This document shows positions 7,608-15,504 of a stretch of DNA of 64,000 nt, in pieces (position 1 is the stretch's first letter; each line of letters starts with the position of its first letter). Below the pieces are notes generated by a model. That model saw only the letters and a program-made list of their open reading frames with translations. It made no database searches and had not been told where the DNA came from. Source of the DNA: Olavius algarvensis Delta 4 endosymbiont (lineage in GTDB: Bacteria; Desulfobacterota; Desulfobacteria; Desulfobacterales; CAJINA01); contig CAJINA010000149.1 of assembly GCA_905176665.1 (NCBI GenBank), positions 231,227-295,226 of the forward strand, written 5' to 3'. The translations under genes and the position numbers were made by a program.

Positions 7608-9268
7608 TCCGTCAGCTCCTTCATCAACCGGGCCACATCCTTAAGGCGGTCATCTTCCGCTTCCCGGTCACGGTGAATACCGCAAAACCGCGAACCGGGA
7701 CGCGCCTTTTTGCTGCAGGGCTTTCCCTTTTTCGTCAGGGCCCGACAAGCGCCCGGCGCCCGGCTTGGGGAGGCCTTCTTTTTTTCCGTTTTAGTCTGGT
7801 CCTTGCTTTCACTATAGCGATCGTGCAGCACCAGGGGATCCTCTTCAATCTTTCCGGATTGGACCAGTTTCAGCAGATAATCGAGCTCGGCATTGAAACT
7901 TTCGAGGAGCACCTGGGGATCGGGCATCAGGTTTTCATCCGAAGCAATGCCCACCGTCACTTTGCCGTCATAACTGAGAATGCTGATACCCAGGCCGATG
8001 TTGCCGCTACGCGGCACCCAGAACATGAAGTTGTGAATCCGGCTGCCGGCAAAGTACAGCGGCTCTCGCGGACCCGGGACGTTGGTCATTACCCCGGAGG
8101 CTTTATTGCCGAACAGGCGCGCGGTCTTCTTGGCGAAGTCCGGGGGCAGGTACCCGATGGCGTTGAGCAGGCCGAAATTGATGTAGGGTTCCGGCGATGT
8201 CTTCAGCCGATCCATGCGCCGCTTTACCTCTTTCAGCCGCAGGACGGCATCTTCGAGGTAAACCGGCAGGGGCAGGAAGACGAGGCTGAACTTGTTGCCC
8301 AGCTCAAACTCGGTTCCCGGGTTGCGAATATTGAAAGGCACCGTGACCCGCAGATCCAGTTCGTTGACCGGGACGTTGCGGGTCTTGAGGTAGCTGCGCA
8401 TGGCGCCCGTCACAGTGGAAATGAGGACGTCGTTGATCGTGGCCGATTTTATGGCCCGCCCGATTTCCTTGATTTTGGCCAGGGAAACCGGCTCGGACCA
8501 GGCCACTTTTTTGCGGGTGCCCAGGCGCCCTTTGAAGGGCGTGTTGGGGTCTGGTTTCATGATGGTCAAACGCGAAAGAACCGAGGCAAAATCAGTCGAG
8601 ACGCGTCCGGTTGTACGGGCCAGGTTTTTCAGGTGTTCGGGATCCGTGGCGGCCTTGCTGACCTCTTTGACCAGGGCCGTGCCCACTTTCTTGGTTTTGG
8701 AAACCGTTTCCCGGGCGGTGTCCATCAAGGACGCCAGCGGCAGGGCCGATCGCATGGAAAAGGCGGGTTTCTTTTTTTCGGCCGACCCGGTCGGCCAGGG
8801 GGCGTCCGGGTCGGTATCGGCGGTCGAGAGCAGGACGTATATCAGGCTGATGCCGTCGGCAATGCAATGGTGAATACGGAAAAAGAGCACGCAGCCGGCG
8901 CCGTAGTTTTCGATCAGGTGGATCTGCCACAGCGGGCGATTGGGGTCCAGGGGGGTCACCGTCAGGTTGCTGATCATCTCCTGCAGGTCGGCCTTGTCAC
9001 CAGGATCCGGTAGGGCGATCCGGTGGATGTGGGAGCGCAGGTCGTAATTGGGATCGGTTTCCCAGGTGGGCAGGCCCACGCCGGACTTGGGTTTGACGAT
9101 TCTCTTTTGAAAACGGGGAAACGAAGCCAGCCGGCTGTCGATGGTGGCCAGCAGCCGCTTATAATCTAACGGCTCGGTGAACTCCATGAAAGCGGTAATC
9201 ACCATCAGGTTGGTGGGTTCATCCATGGATAACCAGAAATTATCGGCATTGGTCATCGGTTTAGCCAT
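7604..9268 (-). CDS. Wax ester synthase / diacylglycerol acyltransferase (WS/DGAT) with C-terminal Cys3His motif
   Basis: WS/DGAT enzymes join acyl-CoA to long-chain alcohols or diacylglycerol at the membrane-lipid interface. The catalytic HHxxxDG motif is seen as HHCIADG at residues 133-139, after PLWQIHLIEN. Conserved C-terminal family blocks follow (NDVLISTVTGAMRSYL, VMTNVPGPREPLYFAG, LSYDGKVTVGIASDE). At 554 residues it is longer than the usual 450-500. The surplus is a tail after about residue 480: a Lys-rich linker and then CRALTKKGKPCSKKARPGSRFCGIH, with Cys508, Cys518, Cys529 and His532 spaced as a small zinc-binding module. It is the first gene of the leftward operon. AAGGAGA precedes the ATG, and a candidate promoter TTGCAT-17-TTTAAT lies upstream on the same strand around 9350-9380. 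Confidence 0.9.
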   Translation of the reverse strand: MAKPMTNADNFWLSMDEPTNLMVITAFMEFTEPLDYKRLLATIDSRLASFPRFQKRIVKPKSGVGLPTWETDPNYDLRSHIHRIALPDPGDKADLQEMISNLTVTPLDPNRPLWQIHLIENYGAGCVLFFRIHHCIADGISLIYVLLSTADTDPDAPWPTGSAEKKKPAFSMRSALPLASLMDTARETVSKTKKVGTALVKEVSKAATDPEHLKNLARTTGRVSTDFASVLSRLTIMKPDPNTPFKGRLGTRKKVAWSEPVSLAKIKEIGRAIKSATINDVLISTVTGAMRSYLKTRNVPVNELDLRVTVPFNIRNPGTEFELGNKFSLVFLPLPVYLEDAVLRLKEVKRRMDRLKTSPEPYINFGLLNAIGYLPPDFAKKTARLFGNKASGVMTNVPGPREPLYFAGSRIHNFMFWVPRSGNIGLGISILSYDGKVTVGIASDENLMPDPQVLLESFNAELDYLLKLVQSGKIEEDPLVLHDRYSESKDQTKTEKKKASPSRAPGACRALTKKGKPCSKKARPGSRFCGIHRDREAEDDRLKDVARLMKELTE

Positions 9269-9428
9269 CTAATGTCTCCTTAATTGGGCGGTCGTACGGG
9301 GTGATGCGTATAAAGCTACAATATTACAGGGGATAGGCCGCCAATTAAAATAGAAAACCAGAATTTATGCAATAGCTAATATTGTCACGACCGGCCAGGT
9401 TCCAGGCCGGCTATTTTAAGGGTTGGGC

Positions 9429-9457
9429 TTGACAAATATAACGCAATGCGTCATAAT
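9429..9457 (+). promoter_or_regulatory. Sigma70-type promoter with embedded palindromic operator
   Basis: TTGACA at 9429-9434, a 17-bp spacer and CATAAT at 9452-9457 form a strong vegetative promoter for the 11-mer repeat protein gene. The spacer and -10 contain ATAACGCAATGCGTCAT (9438-9454), which differs by one base from the perfect palindrome at 2440-2456. Binding there would block RNA polymerase, so repression is the likely effect. A small hairpin (CCGGCC at 9391-9396 with GGCCGG at 9405-9410) lies upstream. Confidence 0.75.
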
Positions 9458-9531
9458 AAGCAAGTGGGATTTTCACTCATTTATAAGCACGCCCCAAAAC
9501 GGGCAAAAAAGAAACCTCAAGGAGAAACAAG

Positions 9532-10053
9532 ATGACAACAAAAAAAGCAACCACCCGAAAAGTTAGTAAAAAAACCGCCCAGGCCGATTCGCGTTACCAG
9601 ACGATCCAGACCCTCCGGGAAACCGGCGAAGATCTGGCCGACCGGCTCGAGTATTATAAGGCCAAATACATTGAATACCCGGCTTACAGCTCAATCGCGT
9701 TTATGGCCGATTTGGGCCGGGACCCCCGCCGGTCCATCGACACCCTGGCTGATGACAGCCGGGAGCGGCTTACGGATCTGCGCAAGGATGCCCGCCGGAA
9801 AGTGGACGGATACCTGAAAGACGGACGCAAGTTTTACCGCCGGGCCCGTAAAGATCCCCGCAAGACCTTTGACCGCGTAGTGAAAAACAGCCGGACGGTT
9901 TTGGACGATTTCGGATCGGAAGCCAAAGAACGGTTGGAGGATTTCGTCGCGGGCGGCCGGGAGCTCATTCAGGGTCTTGACAAAGATAGCCGGTTGGTAG
10001 CCGAACGTCTGCGGGCTTCGGGTAAAAAGACCCTTGAAAATCTCTCCAGCTAG
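9532..10053 (+). CDS. Ten-fold 11-residue repeat protein, candidate lipid/PHA granule coat (phasin-like)
   Basis: The product has 173 residues. Residues 62-171 divide exactly into ten 11-residue units with no gaps, for example ADDSRERLTDL, RKDARRKVDGY, RKDPRKTFDRV, DKDSRLVAERL. The consensus is x-K-D-small-R-x-x-hydrophobic-D/E-x-hydrophobic. Such hendecads form long amphipathic helices in perilipins, synucleins and LEA proteins, which lie flat on lipid surfaces. The N-terminus is Lys- and Thr-rich (MTTKKATTRK). Preceded by AAGGAG and by the promoter and operator at 9429-9457. The PhaR/phasin chimera follows and the WS/DGAT operon is divergent, so a coat protein of storage granules is the best guess. 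No similarity to a named phasin family is claimed. DNA or membrane binding by the basic helix is an alternative. Confidence 0.75.
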   Translation: MTTKKATTRKVSKKTAQADSRYQTIQTLRETGEDLADRLEYYKAKYIEYPAYSSIAFMADLGRDPRRSIDTLADDSRERLTDLRKDARRKVDGYLKDGRKFYRRARKDPRKTFDRVVKNSRTVLDDFGSEAKERLEDFVAGGRELIQGLDKDSRLVAERLRASGKKTLENLSS

Positions 10054-10298
10054 ATTGGCCCGTAGCAAGGCCGGCTGCGGTTGATAAAAAAATATGTCGC
10101 CGGCAGATTCTATGATACGGTACAAAACTCAATACCCCTGACGCGCGCCAAGTCGCGAAGGCGCAGGGCAGGTCGACATTTGTTGCGGGGTGCATGGTTT
10201 TAAGAATATGAATCCACCTGGCGATATCGCCGCCAGATGCTTTGGGCGGCGGTGCGGGCCCCGTTTTTAAGCTGGTTTCCACCAACCATGGAGGCGTA

Positions 10299-10907
10299 AT
10301 GCACAAGATTAAAAAATACGTCAATCGCAAGATGTACGATACGACCGACAAGAAATACGTCTCCATGGAGCAGGTTGCCCGACTGATCAAGTCCGGCGAA
10401 GAGGTGTCGATCATTGACAACAAAACCGGTGAAGACCTCACCGCGGCGATCGTATCCCGGTTGATCGGCCAGGACAAAAAGGAAAAGGGCAGTGTGGTTT
10501 CGCCGCGGATCATGATGCAGCTGCTGCGCAAGGGAGGGGACACGTTGACGGATTATGCCAAAAAATATACGTCCCTGTGGCAGAATGCCCTCACCATGGC
10601 CGAAGATGAAGTGGACAAGGTGGTGGGGACGCTGGTCAAAGACAAGCAACTTTCCCGGGATGAGGGCAGCCGGCTGAAGAAGGAAATCACCGGATACACG
10701 GATTCACTTAAAAACTGGATCGGAGAACGGGTGGACCGGCATATGAACGAGGCCCTGGCGGCCATGAATCTCGCCTCCCGGGACCAGGTGGCTGCTCTTA
10801 CAGCCAAGATCGACAAATTGAGCCGGGAGGTAGCCCGGTTGAAAAAACAGGCGGCTCCCGGGAAAACGGCCCGGAAGAAACGGGCCGCTAAAAAGAAACC
10901 GAAATGA
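10299..10907 (+). CDS. phaR: PhaR-type DNA-binding domain fused to a PhaF/phasin-like C-terminus
   Basis: The start is ATG at 10299 after GGAGG, giving 202 residues; an upstream in-frame codon at 10242 has no ribosome site. Residues 3-60 match the PHB/PHA accumulation regulator domain (IKKYVNRKMYDTTDKKYV, then SIIDNKTGEDLT), which in PhaR binds DNA and the PHA granule surface. From about residue 95 the protein resembles granule-associated phasins (SLWQNALTMAEDEV, ASRDQVAALTAKIDKLSREVARL), ending in a histone-like tail (ARKKRAAKKKPK) as in PhaF. PhaR normally represses phasin genes until granules titrate it away, so this chimera could sense granules directly. Its stop overlaps the next start by four bases. 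Confidence 0.85.
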   Translation: MHKIKKYVNRKMYDTTDKKYVSMEQVARLIKSGEEVSIIDNKTGEDLTAAIVSRLIGQDKKEKGSVVSPRIMMQLLRKGGDTLTDYAKKYTSLWQNALTMAEDEVDKVVGTLVKDKQLSRDEGSRLKKEITGYTDSLKNWIGERVDRHMNEALAAMNLASRDQVAALTAKIDKLSREVARLKKQAAPGKTARKKRAAKKKPK

Positions 10908-11548
10908 CAGAATCGGCTGAAGGAAACGATTTTTTGAATTTGAAACGCGCCCTGCAGGGATTTCAGTCCAACCGGCTGAATGCCACCTACAGCGACCTGA
11001 AAAATGATCCCGAGTACCAAAAGATCGGGGTCTTTTTCTTTGAAAAACTCTACGCTCCGGAAGATTTTTCATTCCGGGACGCCAGTATCAAGAAGCTGCA
11101 GAAAATCCTAAAGGGGAAAGTATATACGGGCATGGTATCGGCTGTCAGCCGGGTGATCGAGTTGCACGAACTGTCCGATCGGCTGGACGACCGCATGGTG
11201 GACGGTTTGCTGGCGGCCGGTGTCGGGACCGACCTGGATATGGCGCAGTATCAGGAGATCTACCGCAGTCTGGACAACTACGATGAGCGGATTTATCAGA
11301 TCAACCTGAGTACCGATGTGACCCGGGCGTTTCACCAGCTAAGTAAGAAATGGATTGTGGCGCTATCCCTCAAAACGGTGCGGACCACGGCGCATATGAT
11401 CGGCATGGGCAAAATCATCGATTTCATCTACGAAGGTTACGAAGGCTTCAGGGCCATGAAGTCCATCGATTTTTTCGTGGATACAGTGCAGGAACGCGAG
11501 CTTGCCTGGCACAATGAGATTTGGAATGGCGCGCAGGCTAAAACTTAA
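10904..11548 (+). CDS. FFLEELY-motif-like protein, function unknown
   Basis: A 214-residue, mostly helical protein whose start overlaps the stop of the phaR-like gene (ATGA), so it is translationally coupled to it. Near residue 44 it reads VFFFEKLYAPEDFSFRD, close to the FFLEELY signature of a proteobacterial family of unknown function. No signal peptide or membrane span is evident, and no catalytic motif is recognised. Co-translation with a granule regulator suggests a role in storage-granule physiology, but this is only contextual. The family assignment is from memory of the motif. Confidence 0.7.
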   Translation: MTESAEGNDFLNLKRALQGFQSNRLNATYSDLKNDPEYQKIGVFFFEKLYAPEDFSFRDASIKKLQKILKGKVYTGMVSAVSRVIELHELSDRLDDRMVDGLLAAGVGTDLDMAQYQEIYRSLDNYDERIYQINLSTDVTRAFHQLSKKWIVALSLKTVRTTAHMIGMGKIIDFIYEGYEGFRAMKSIDFFVDTVQERELAWHNEIWNGAQAKT

Positions 11549-11549
11549 A

Positions 11550-11820
11550 AACCATTTCCCGCACAGAGCACACAGAGATCACAGAGCCCGCTTCGCGGGG
11601 AAACCAAACATCATAATCTCGCGCAGAGACGCAAAGGCGCAGAGAACACCATTAGTTGGTCCCGCTTCGCGGGATAAAACCTGAATTGTAGGTTTAAAGG
11701 TCATTGTCAGTGGAGCTGACCCGGCTTCTGCGTTTGACCTTCTCTGCGTCTCCGCGTCTCTGCGCGAGACAATAGGATTTTCAGGTTTTGACCTTCTCTG
11801 TGTCCGGTATGCGCACGGTG
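11550..11820. repeat. CGCAGAG-type palindromic repeat element
   Basis: CTCGCGCAGAGACGC near 11617 is inverted near 11755 as GCGTCTCTGCGCGAG, with smaller nested hairpins (CCCGCTTCGCGGG) in between. The same family occurs at about 25447-25630, 53655-54590 and 57487-57745. The gap holds no gene. Confidence 0.8.
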
Positions 11821-11857
11821 AGAGATGCAAGGTCGTTTTTGAAATAGAAAGGAAACT

Positions 11858-12691
11858 ATGCGAAGAGCATTGATCTTATCCGGCGGCGGCGCGCGCGGAG
11901 CCTTCCAGGTGGGGGTCTGGAATTATCTGCAGGAGAGCGGCTGGGATCCGGATCTGATCTGCGGGACGTCCGTGGGGGCCCTCAACGCCGTGGCCATCGG
12001 CTCCGGCATGCCCCTGGAAAAGTTGATGCATATCTGGAAAACCCTGGACCGCAGCAAGGCCTACCGCCGCCGGCTGCTGCGGTTTTTATGGTTCGCTCTT
12101 TTCGCGCCCACCTTCCGGCCGCTCATGGACACCGGCCCCCTGCGCAACACCATCACCAACGCCCTTGACCTGGAAGTCCTGCGCCGCAGTCCGCGGGACA
12201 TTCTCATCACCACCGTCAATATACACACGAACCAAATCAACCTGTTCGATCAGAAAACCATAGACGTGGACCATGTGATGGCCTCGAGCGCGCTGCCGGG
12301 CTTTTTTCCCTGGCAGACGATCGATGGCCAACCGCACTGGGACGGGGGCGTCATGGCGAACACGCCGCTCTTCCCGGCCCTGGAGCAGGGCGCCGAGGAG
12401 ATCATCGTGGTGCTCCTGTCGCCCGTGGGCCAGTTTGACCAACCGGAGCCGCGCGGGGTTCGTGAAGTTTCCGAGCTGGTCTTCGAGCAATCGCTGATCG
12501 CTTCCTGCCAGGCGACATTACACGCCGGCAACCCGGTCTGGAGCGGCCAGGCAAAGCCCAGGATCTCGATCGTAGCGCCCACCCGGATGCTCGGATTTCG
12601 ATCCCTGCTGAACTTTTCCGTCAAACAATCCCTGCAGTTGATCGATGATGGCTACCAGGGTGCAAAAGAACAGTTGGCGGGAGTTGTTTAA
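11858..12691 (+). CDS. Patatin-like phospholipase (RssA/YchK type)
   Basis: A 277-residue serine lipase of the bacterial patatin family. The oxyanion loop GGGARGAF (residues 9-16), the nucleophile elbow GTSVG with Ser38 and the catalytic Asp162 in DGG (HWDGGVMANTP) are all present, so the enzyme should be active on acyl esters. The start is preceded by AAAGGAAACT. It is intact, unlike the patatin at 1136-2384, and is only distantly similar to it. It could release fatty acids from stored lipid or from phospholipid; substrate is not predictable. It stands between a repeat element and a MITE-like element and may be transcribed alone. Confidence 0.9.
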   Translation: MRRALILSGGGARGAFQVGVWNYLQESGWDPDLICGTSVGALNAVAIGSGMPLEKLMHIWKTLDRSKAYRRRLLRFLWFALFAPTFRPLMDTGPLRNTITNALDLEVLRRSPRDILITTVNIHTNQINLFDQKTIDVDHVMASSALPGFFPWQTIDGQPHWDGGVMANTPLFPALEQGAEEIIVVLLSPVGQFDQPEPRGVREVSELVFEQSLIASCQATLHAGNPVWSGQAKPRISIVAPTRMLGFRSLLNFSVKQSLQLIDDGYQGAKEQLAGVV

Positions 12692-12797
12692 AAAGTTAAG
12701 ATCCATGGGTTGGTTTTGGCTTTCCCCCTTGTGACGCGCCGAGCAACTCTGGGCAGCATCATAGGCAGAGAGGTGAAAGAAAAAGGAACCTAAACTC

Positions 12798-12942
12798 AAA
12801 GGCTATCTCAAAAATAGGATTTTGGTTCAAGGTCAAGGCGGCCGTGAGGTTCCAACCGGAGGAATACTCAAGTATTTCGAGGATTGGAACCTCGCGCCTG
12901 ACGCGGAGATTGGAACAAAAGACATTTTTGAGACAGCCTTTT
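12798..12942. mobile_element. MITE-like element, copy 1
   Basis: A 142-145 bp segment with terminal inverted repeats: AAGGCTATCTCAAAAAT at the left and ATTTTTGAGACAGCCTT at the right (16 of 17 match). It has no coding capacity. A second full copy lies at 39987-40128, a diverged copy in the other orientation at about 40727-40914, and a right-end remnant at 57421-57455. The right end abuts the ribosome site of the Fe-ADH gene. Confidence 0.75.
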
Positions 12943-12956
12943 GGAAGGAGCACACC

Positions 12957-14798
12957 ATGCTACCCGAATACTTCGAATTCTCACTCCCCACCAAGCTGGT
13001 CTACGGGATCGGCATCCTCGGCAACCTGGGCGAAGCGCTCAAACCGTTCGGCAAACGCCGGGCCATCCTGGTGACCGATGAGATCCTGGTAAAAGCCGGG
13101 CCGGTGGATAAGGTCATTGCGGGTTTCAAGGATACCGCTATCGACATCGTCTATACGTTTGACAAAGTGCCGCCCAACTCGACGATAAAGACCGTGGAAA
13201 CCTGTGCCGGCCTGGCCGTCAAACACAAGTGCGACATGATCATCGCCATTGGCGGCGGCAGTGTGATCGACACGGCCAAGGTGGCCAACATCCTGGTGGT
13301 GAAAGGGGGGAAGGTCGCTGATCACATGGGGGCCTACCTGCTCGACAGCAACGAGGAATTGCTGCCCACGATCTTCATTCCCACCACTGCCGGAACCGGG
13401 TCCGAGGTCACCAAGGTGGCGGTCATTGCCGATCCGGATGGCGACGTCAAATTGCCGTTTGCCGAGGAGCAGTTCCTGCCGAAAATGGCCATTCTGGATC
13501 CCGAGGTTACGGTCTCCATGCCGGGCCGGCTCACGGCGGCCACGGGGATGGACGCCCTGACCCATGCCATCGAGGCCTATGTGGACAAGGAGTGGTCACC
13601 GGCCTCGGATGCCCTGGCCCTGCACGCCATCTAGCTGGTTGCCAACAATATTCTCCAGGCCTGCGCCCAGCCGGATGACCTCCAGGCCCGCGGGAGCATG
13701 CTGGTGGGCAGTTTTCTGGCCGGCGTGGCCTTTTCCCACTCCATGGTCGGGATGGTGCACGGCATCTCCCACGCTCTGGGCGGCGTCTACCACATCCCCC
13801 ACGGGCTGGCGAATGCCATTATCCTGCCGGAAGTGATGGAATACAACCTGGAGTCCCAGGTTGGCCGCTACGCCGATATTGCCGTGGCTCTGGGCATCGC
13901 CTTCCCACAGGTGGTTGATCACGGGCGCAGCCTGTTGAAGACCAACCGGCTGGATTTCGTGTCCAAGCTCGTCAACAAGTATGAGATCGATTCTTTGAGC
14001 GAAGTGGTCAGTTCCAGTTCATACAAGGCCCGCGGGATGGCCGCCCGGGCCCTGGGCAGCCTGGGATTTGTCGATGACTGGGTCCGCAAGCAAGCGGCCC
14101 TGGCCGCCATCGAGAAAATCCGGACCCTCAACCGTCAATTGGCCCACCTGACCAAGATGCCGCTGAACCTGAAGGAGGCCGGCATTTCCGATAACCTGGA
14201 AAAAATCGAGCAGGTGGCCACCACGGCCATGGAAGACGGCGCCATGCTCTACAACCCGGTGGAGCCCGAGCGCGAGGCGGTGATCGCCATTGTGCGCAAA
14301 GCCTACCACTCCCGGGTCAAACCGTTGCCGGTCCTCGCCGAGGACCTGCAGCCGGGCGTTGCCGGCCGCAAACCGGGCGAGATGACCAATGTGTTCAAAG
14401 ATTCCGACATGCTTTACGATGTGCTCCTCGACTTTTATGAACTGCTCAAAGAGAACCGGGAGATCGGTCCGGCCCTGGCCAAGACCAACCTGTGCGTCCA
14501 GTTCCGGTATGAACATCCGTCGGCGGTGATTACCATCGATGCCAGCGGAGACGAGACCCAGATTGTCAAAGGCGATTTCGACGGCGATCCCGAAGTCACC
14601 ATGACCATGAATGCCGACTTCGCCCACAAGTTCTGGCACGGCAAGGCCAACCTGGTAACGGCCCTGACCCGACGCCTGGTTGTGGCCCGGGGCAATGTGC
14701 CCAAAACCATCAAGCTGCTGCCCATATTGAAGCCGGCCTATGATTTGTACCCGGATTTTCTTGAAGATAAGGGGTTGGGGGAGATGGTGATTAGGTAG
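12957..14798 (+). pseudogene. Iron-containing alcohol dehydrogenase fused to SCP2 domain, with in-frame TAG at codon 226
   Basis: GGAAGGAG precedes the ATG at 12957. The frame runs to 14798 (613 codons) except for a TAG at 13632-13634. Before it: the NAD loop AIGGGSVIDTAK, PTTAGTGSEVT and DALTHAIEAYV with Asp and His iron ligands. After it, in the same frame: SMVGMVHGISHALGG and HIPHGLANA with the remaining His ligands. The TAG replaces a helix residue, usually Lys or Arg, between HAI and LVANNIL; CAG or AAG to TAG is one change. A segment of about 60 residues unusual for the family follows (about 325-385), and residues about 485-610 form an SCP2-type sterol/lipid carrier domain (LCVQFRYEHPSAVITID, FAHKFWHGKANLVTAL). 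Fe-ADH plus SCP2 suggests reduction of long-chain aldehydes. A restart could yield the piece from 13698. Confidence 0.8.
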
Positions 14799-14802
14799 AT
14801 CG

Positions 14803-14985
14803 GCTGAAGACTGAAGGCTGAAGGTATAGGGTGTAAGGTATAAGGTAGAAGGAAAACCAAGGCGTCAGGGGCCCGGTGTCTGGCGTCAGAAAGACCTCCC
14901 CTCCCTTACGGTAGGGGCCGGGGGAGGGTGAACGGCCGAAATACCAGGCGGGCGGAAGGTAGAAGGTTGAAGGAAAATGAAGAAG
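14803..14985. repeat. AAGGTATA / GTCAGG degenerate repeat array
   Basis: GAAGACTGAAGGCTGAAGG and related 8-nt units are followed by GTCRGG units and the CTCCCTTACGGTAGGGGCCGG palindromic element and GGTGAACGGCCGAAATACC. The same order recurs downstream of several rightward genes (for example after 21018 and 24432). Confidence 0.75.
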
Positions 14986-15006
14986 CCGGAACTATAAGTT
15001 AAGCTT

Positions 15007-15255
15007 ATGATTAAATTGAAGATACGCGTTTACGAAAACGACGAAAACGATCCCAAGACCACCATTTCCGTTCCTTTGGGGATGCTGCGCTTTGTGTCCC
15101 GGTTCGTGCCTGCCACCCTGAAAGAATCGCTGGCCAAAAAAGGCATCGATGTGGAATTGATCGCTGATCTGGCAAAAAGTGATGAAATTCGCGGAACCCT
15201 GGTGGAAATAGAGGAACATAAAAAGCGCGAAAAGACCGTCATTTCTATCGAATAA
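15007..15255 (+). CDS. Small YvlB/LiaX-like (SHOCT-like) domain protein
   Basis: An 82-residue protein with the pattern LKIRVYENDENDPKTTISVPLGMLR, a helix with KKGIDVELI, and a final GTLVEIEEHKKREKTVISIE. This resembles the small domain that accompanies DUF4097-type YvlB/LiaX envelope-stress proteins: an initial strand with VRIPL, a helix with GIDLDEL and a final GxLVEVE strand. The match is by pattern only. It has no signal peptide or membrane span. The ribosome site is weak. It stands alone ahead of a cold-shock gene. Confidence 0.6.
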   Translation: MIKLKIRVYENDENDPKTTISVPLGMLRFVSRFVPATLKESLAKKGIDVELIADLAKSDEIRGTLVEIEEHKKREKTVISIE

Positions 15256-15432
15256 TGGTAACGGCCCGGGCTCAGGTCCGCAACTGGAATCCTGAACGGT
15301 TTGAATGCCCAAAAAAGGGAAATCGAAAAAATAAATAAATAAATAACTTGCATTCTCCCAAAACGGTGTTACTGTTTGCCCAATCAACTCGGCGCCGCAG
15401 ACCAATTGCGACGCGATTTTCTTCTGAAGGAC

Positions 15433-15504
15433 CTTATCCTTTCTTGGTGTTGTATCCTCCAGTATTAAATTTTGAGAATTCTATGAAAGGAGGATAAGTC
15501 TATG
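15433..15504 (+). promoter_or_regulatory. Possible thermoswitch: two alternative anti-Shine-Dalgarno stems in the csp leader
   Basis: The Shine-Dalgarno GGAGGATA (15489-15496) is perfectly complementary to TATCCTCC at 15453-15460. The overlapping AGGATAAG (15491-15498) is perfectly complementary to CTTATCCT at 15433-15440. The two 8-bp stems exclude each other and both hide the ribosome site of the cold-shock gene, as expected for a temperature-dependent leader. Confidence 0.6.

Noticed and set aside
7673..9013. 446-codon + strand frame opposite WS/DGAT
   Set aside because: The reverse strand carries HHCIADG and full family motifs, so this is a shadow in high-GC DNA.
13632..13634. Selenocysteine or programmed read-through at the Fe-ADH stop
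   Set aside because: The codon is TAG, not TGA, so selenocysteine does not apply; pyrrolysine cannot be excluded but is not supported by TAG use as a normal stop in neighbouring genes.
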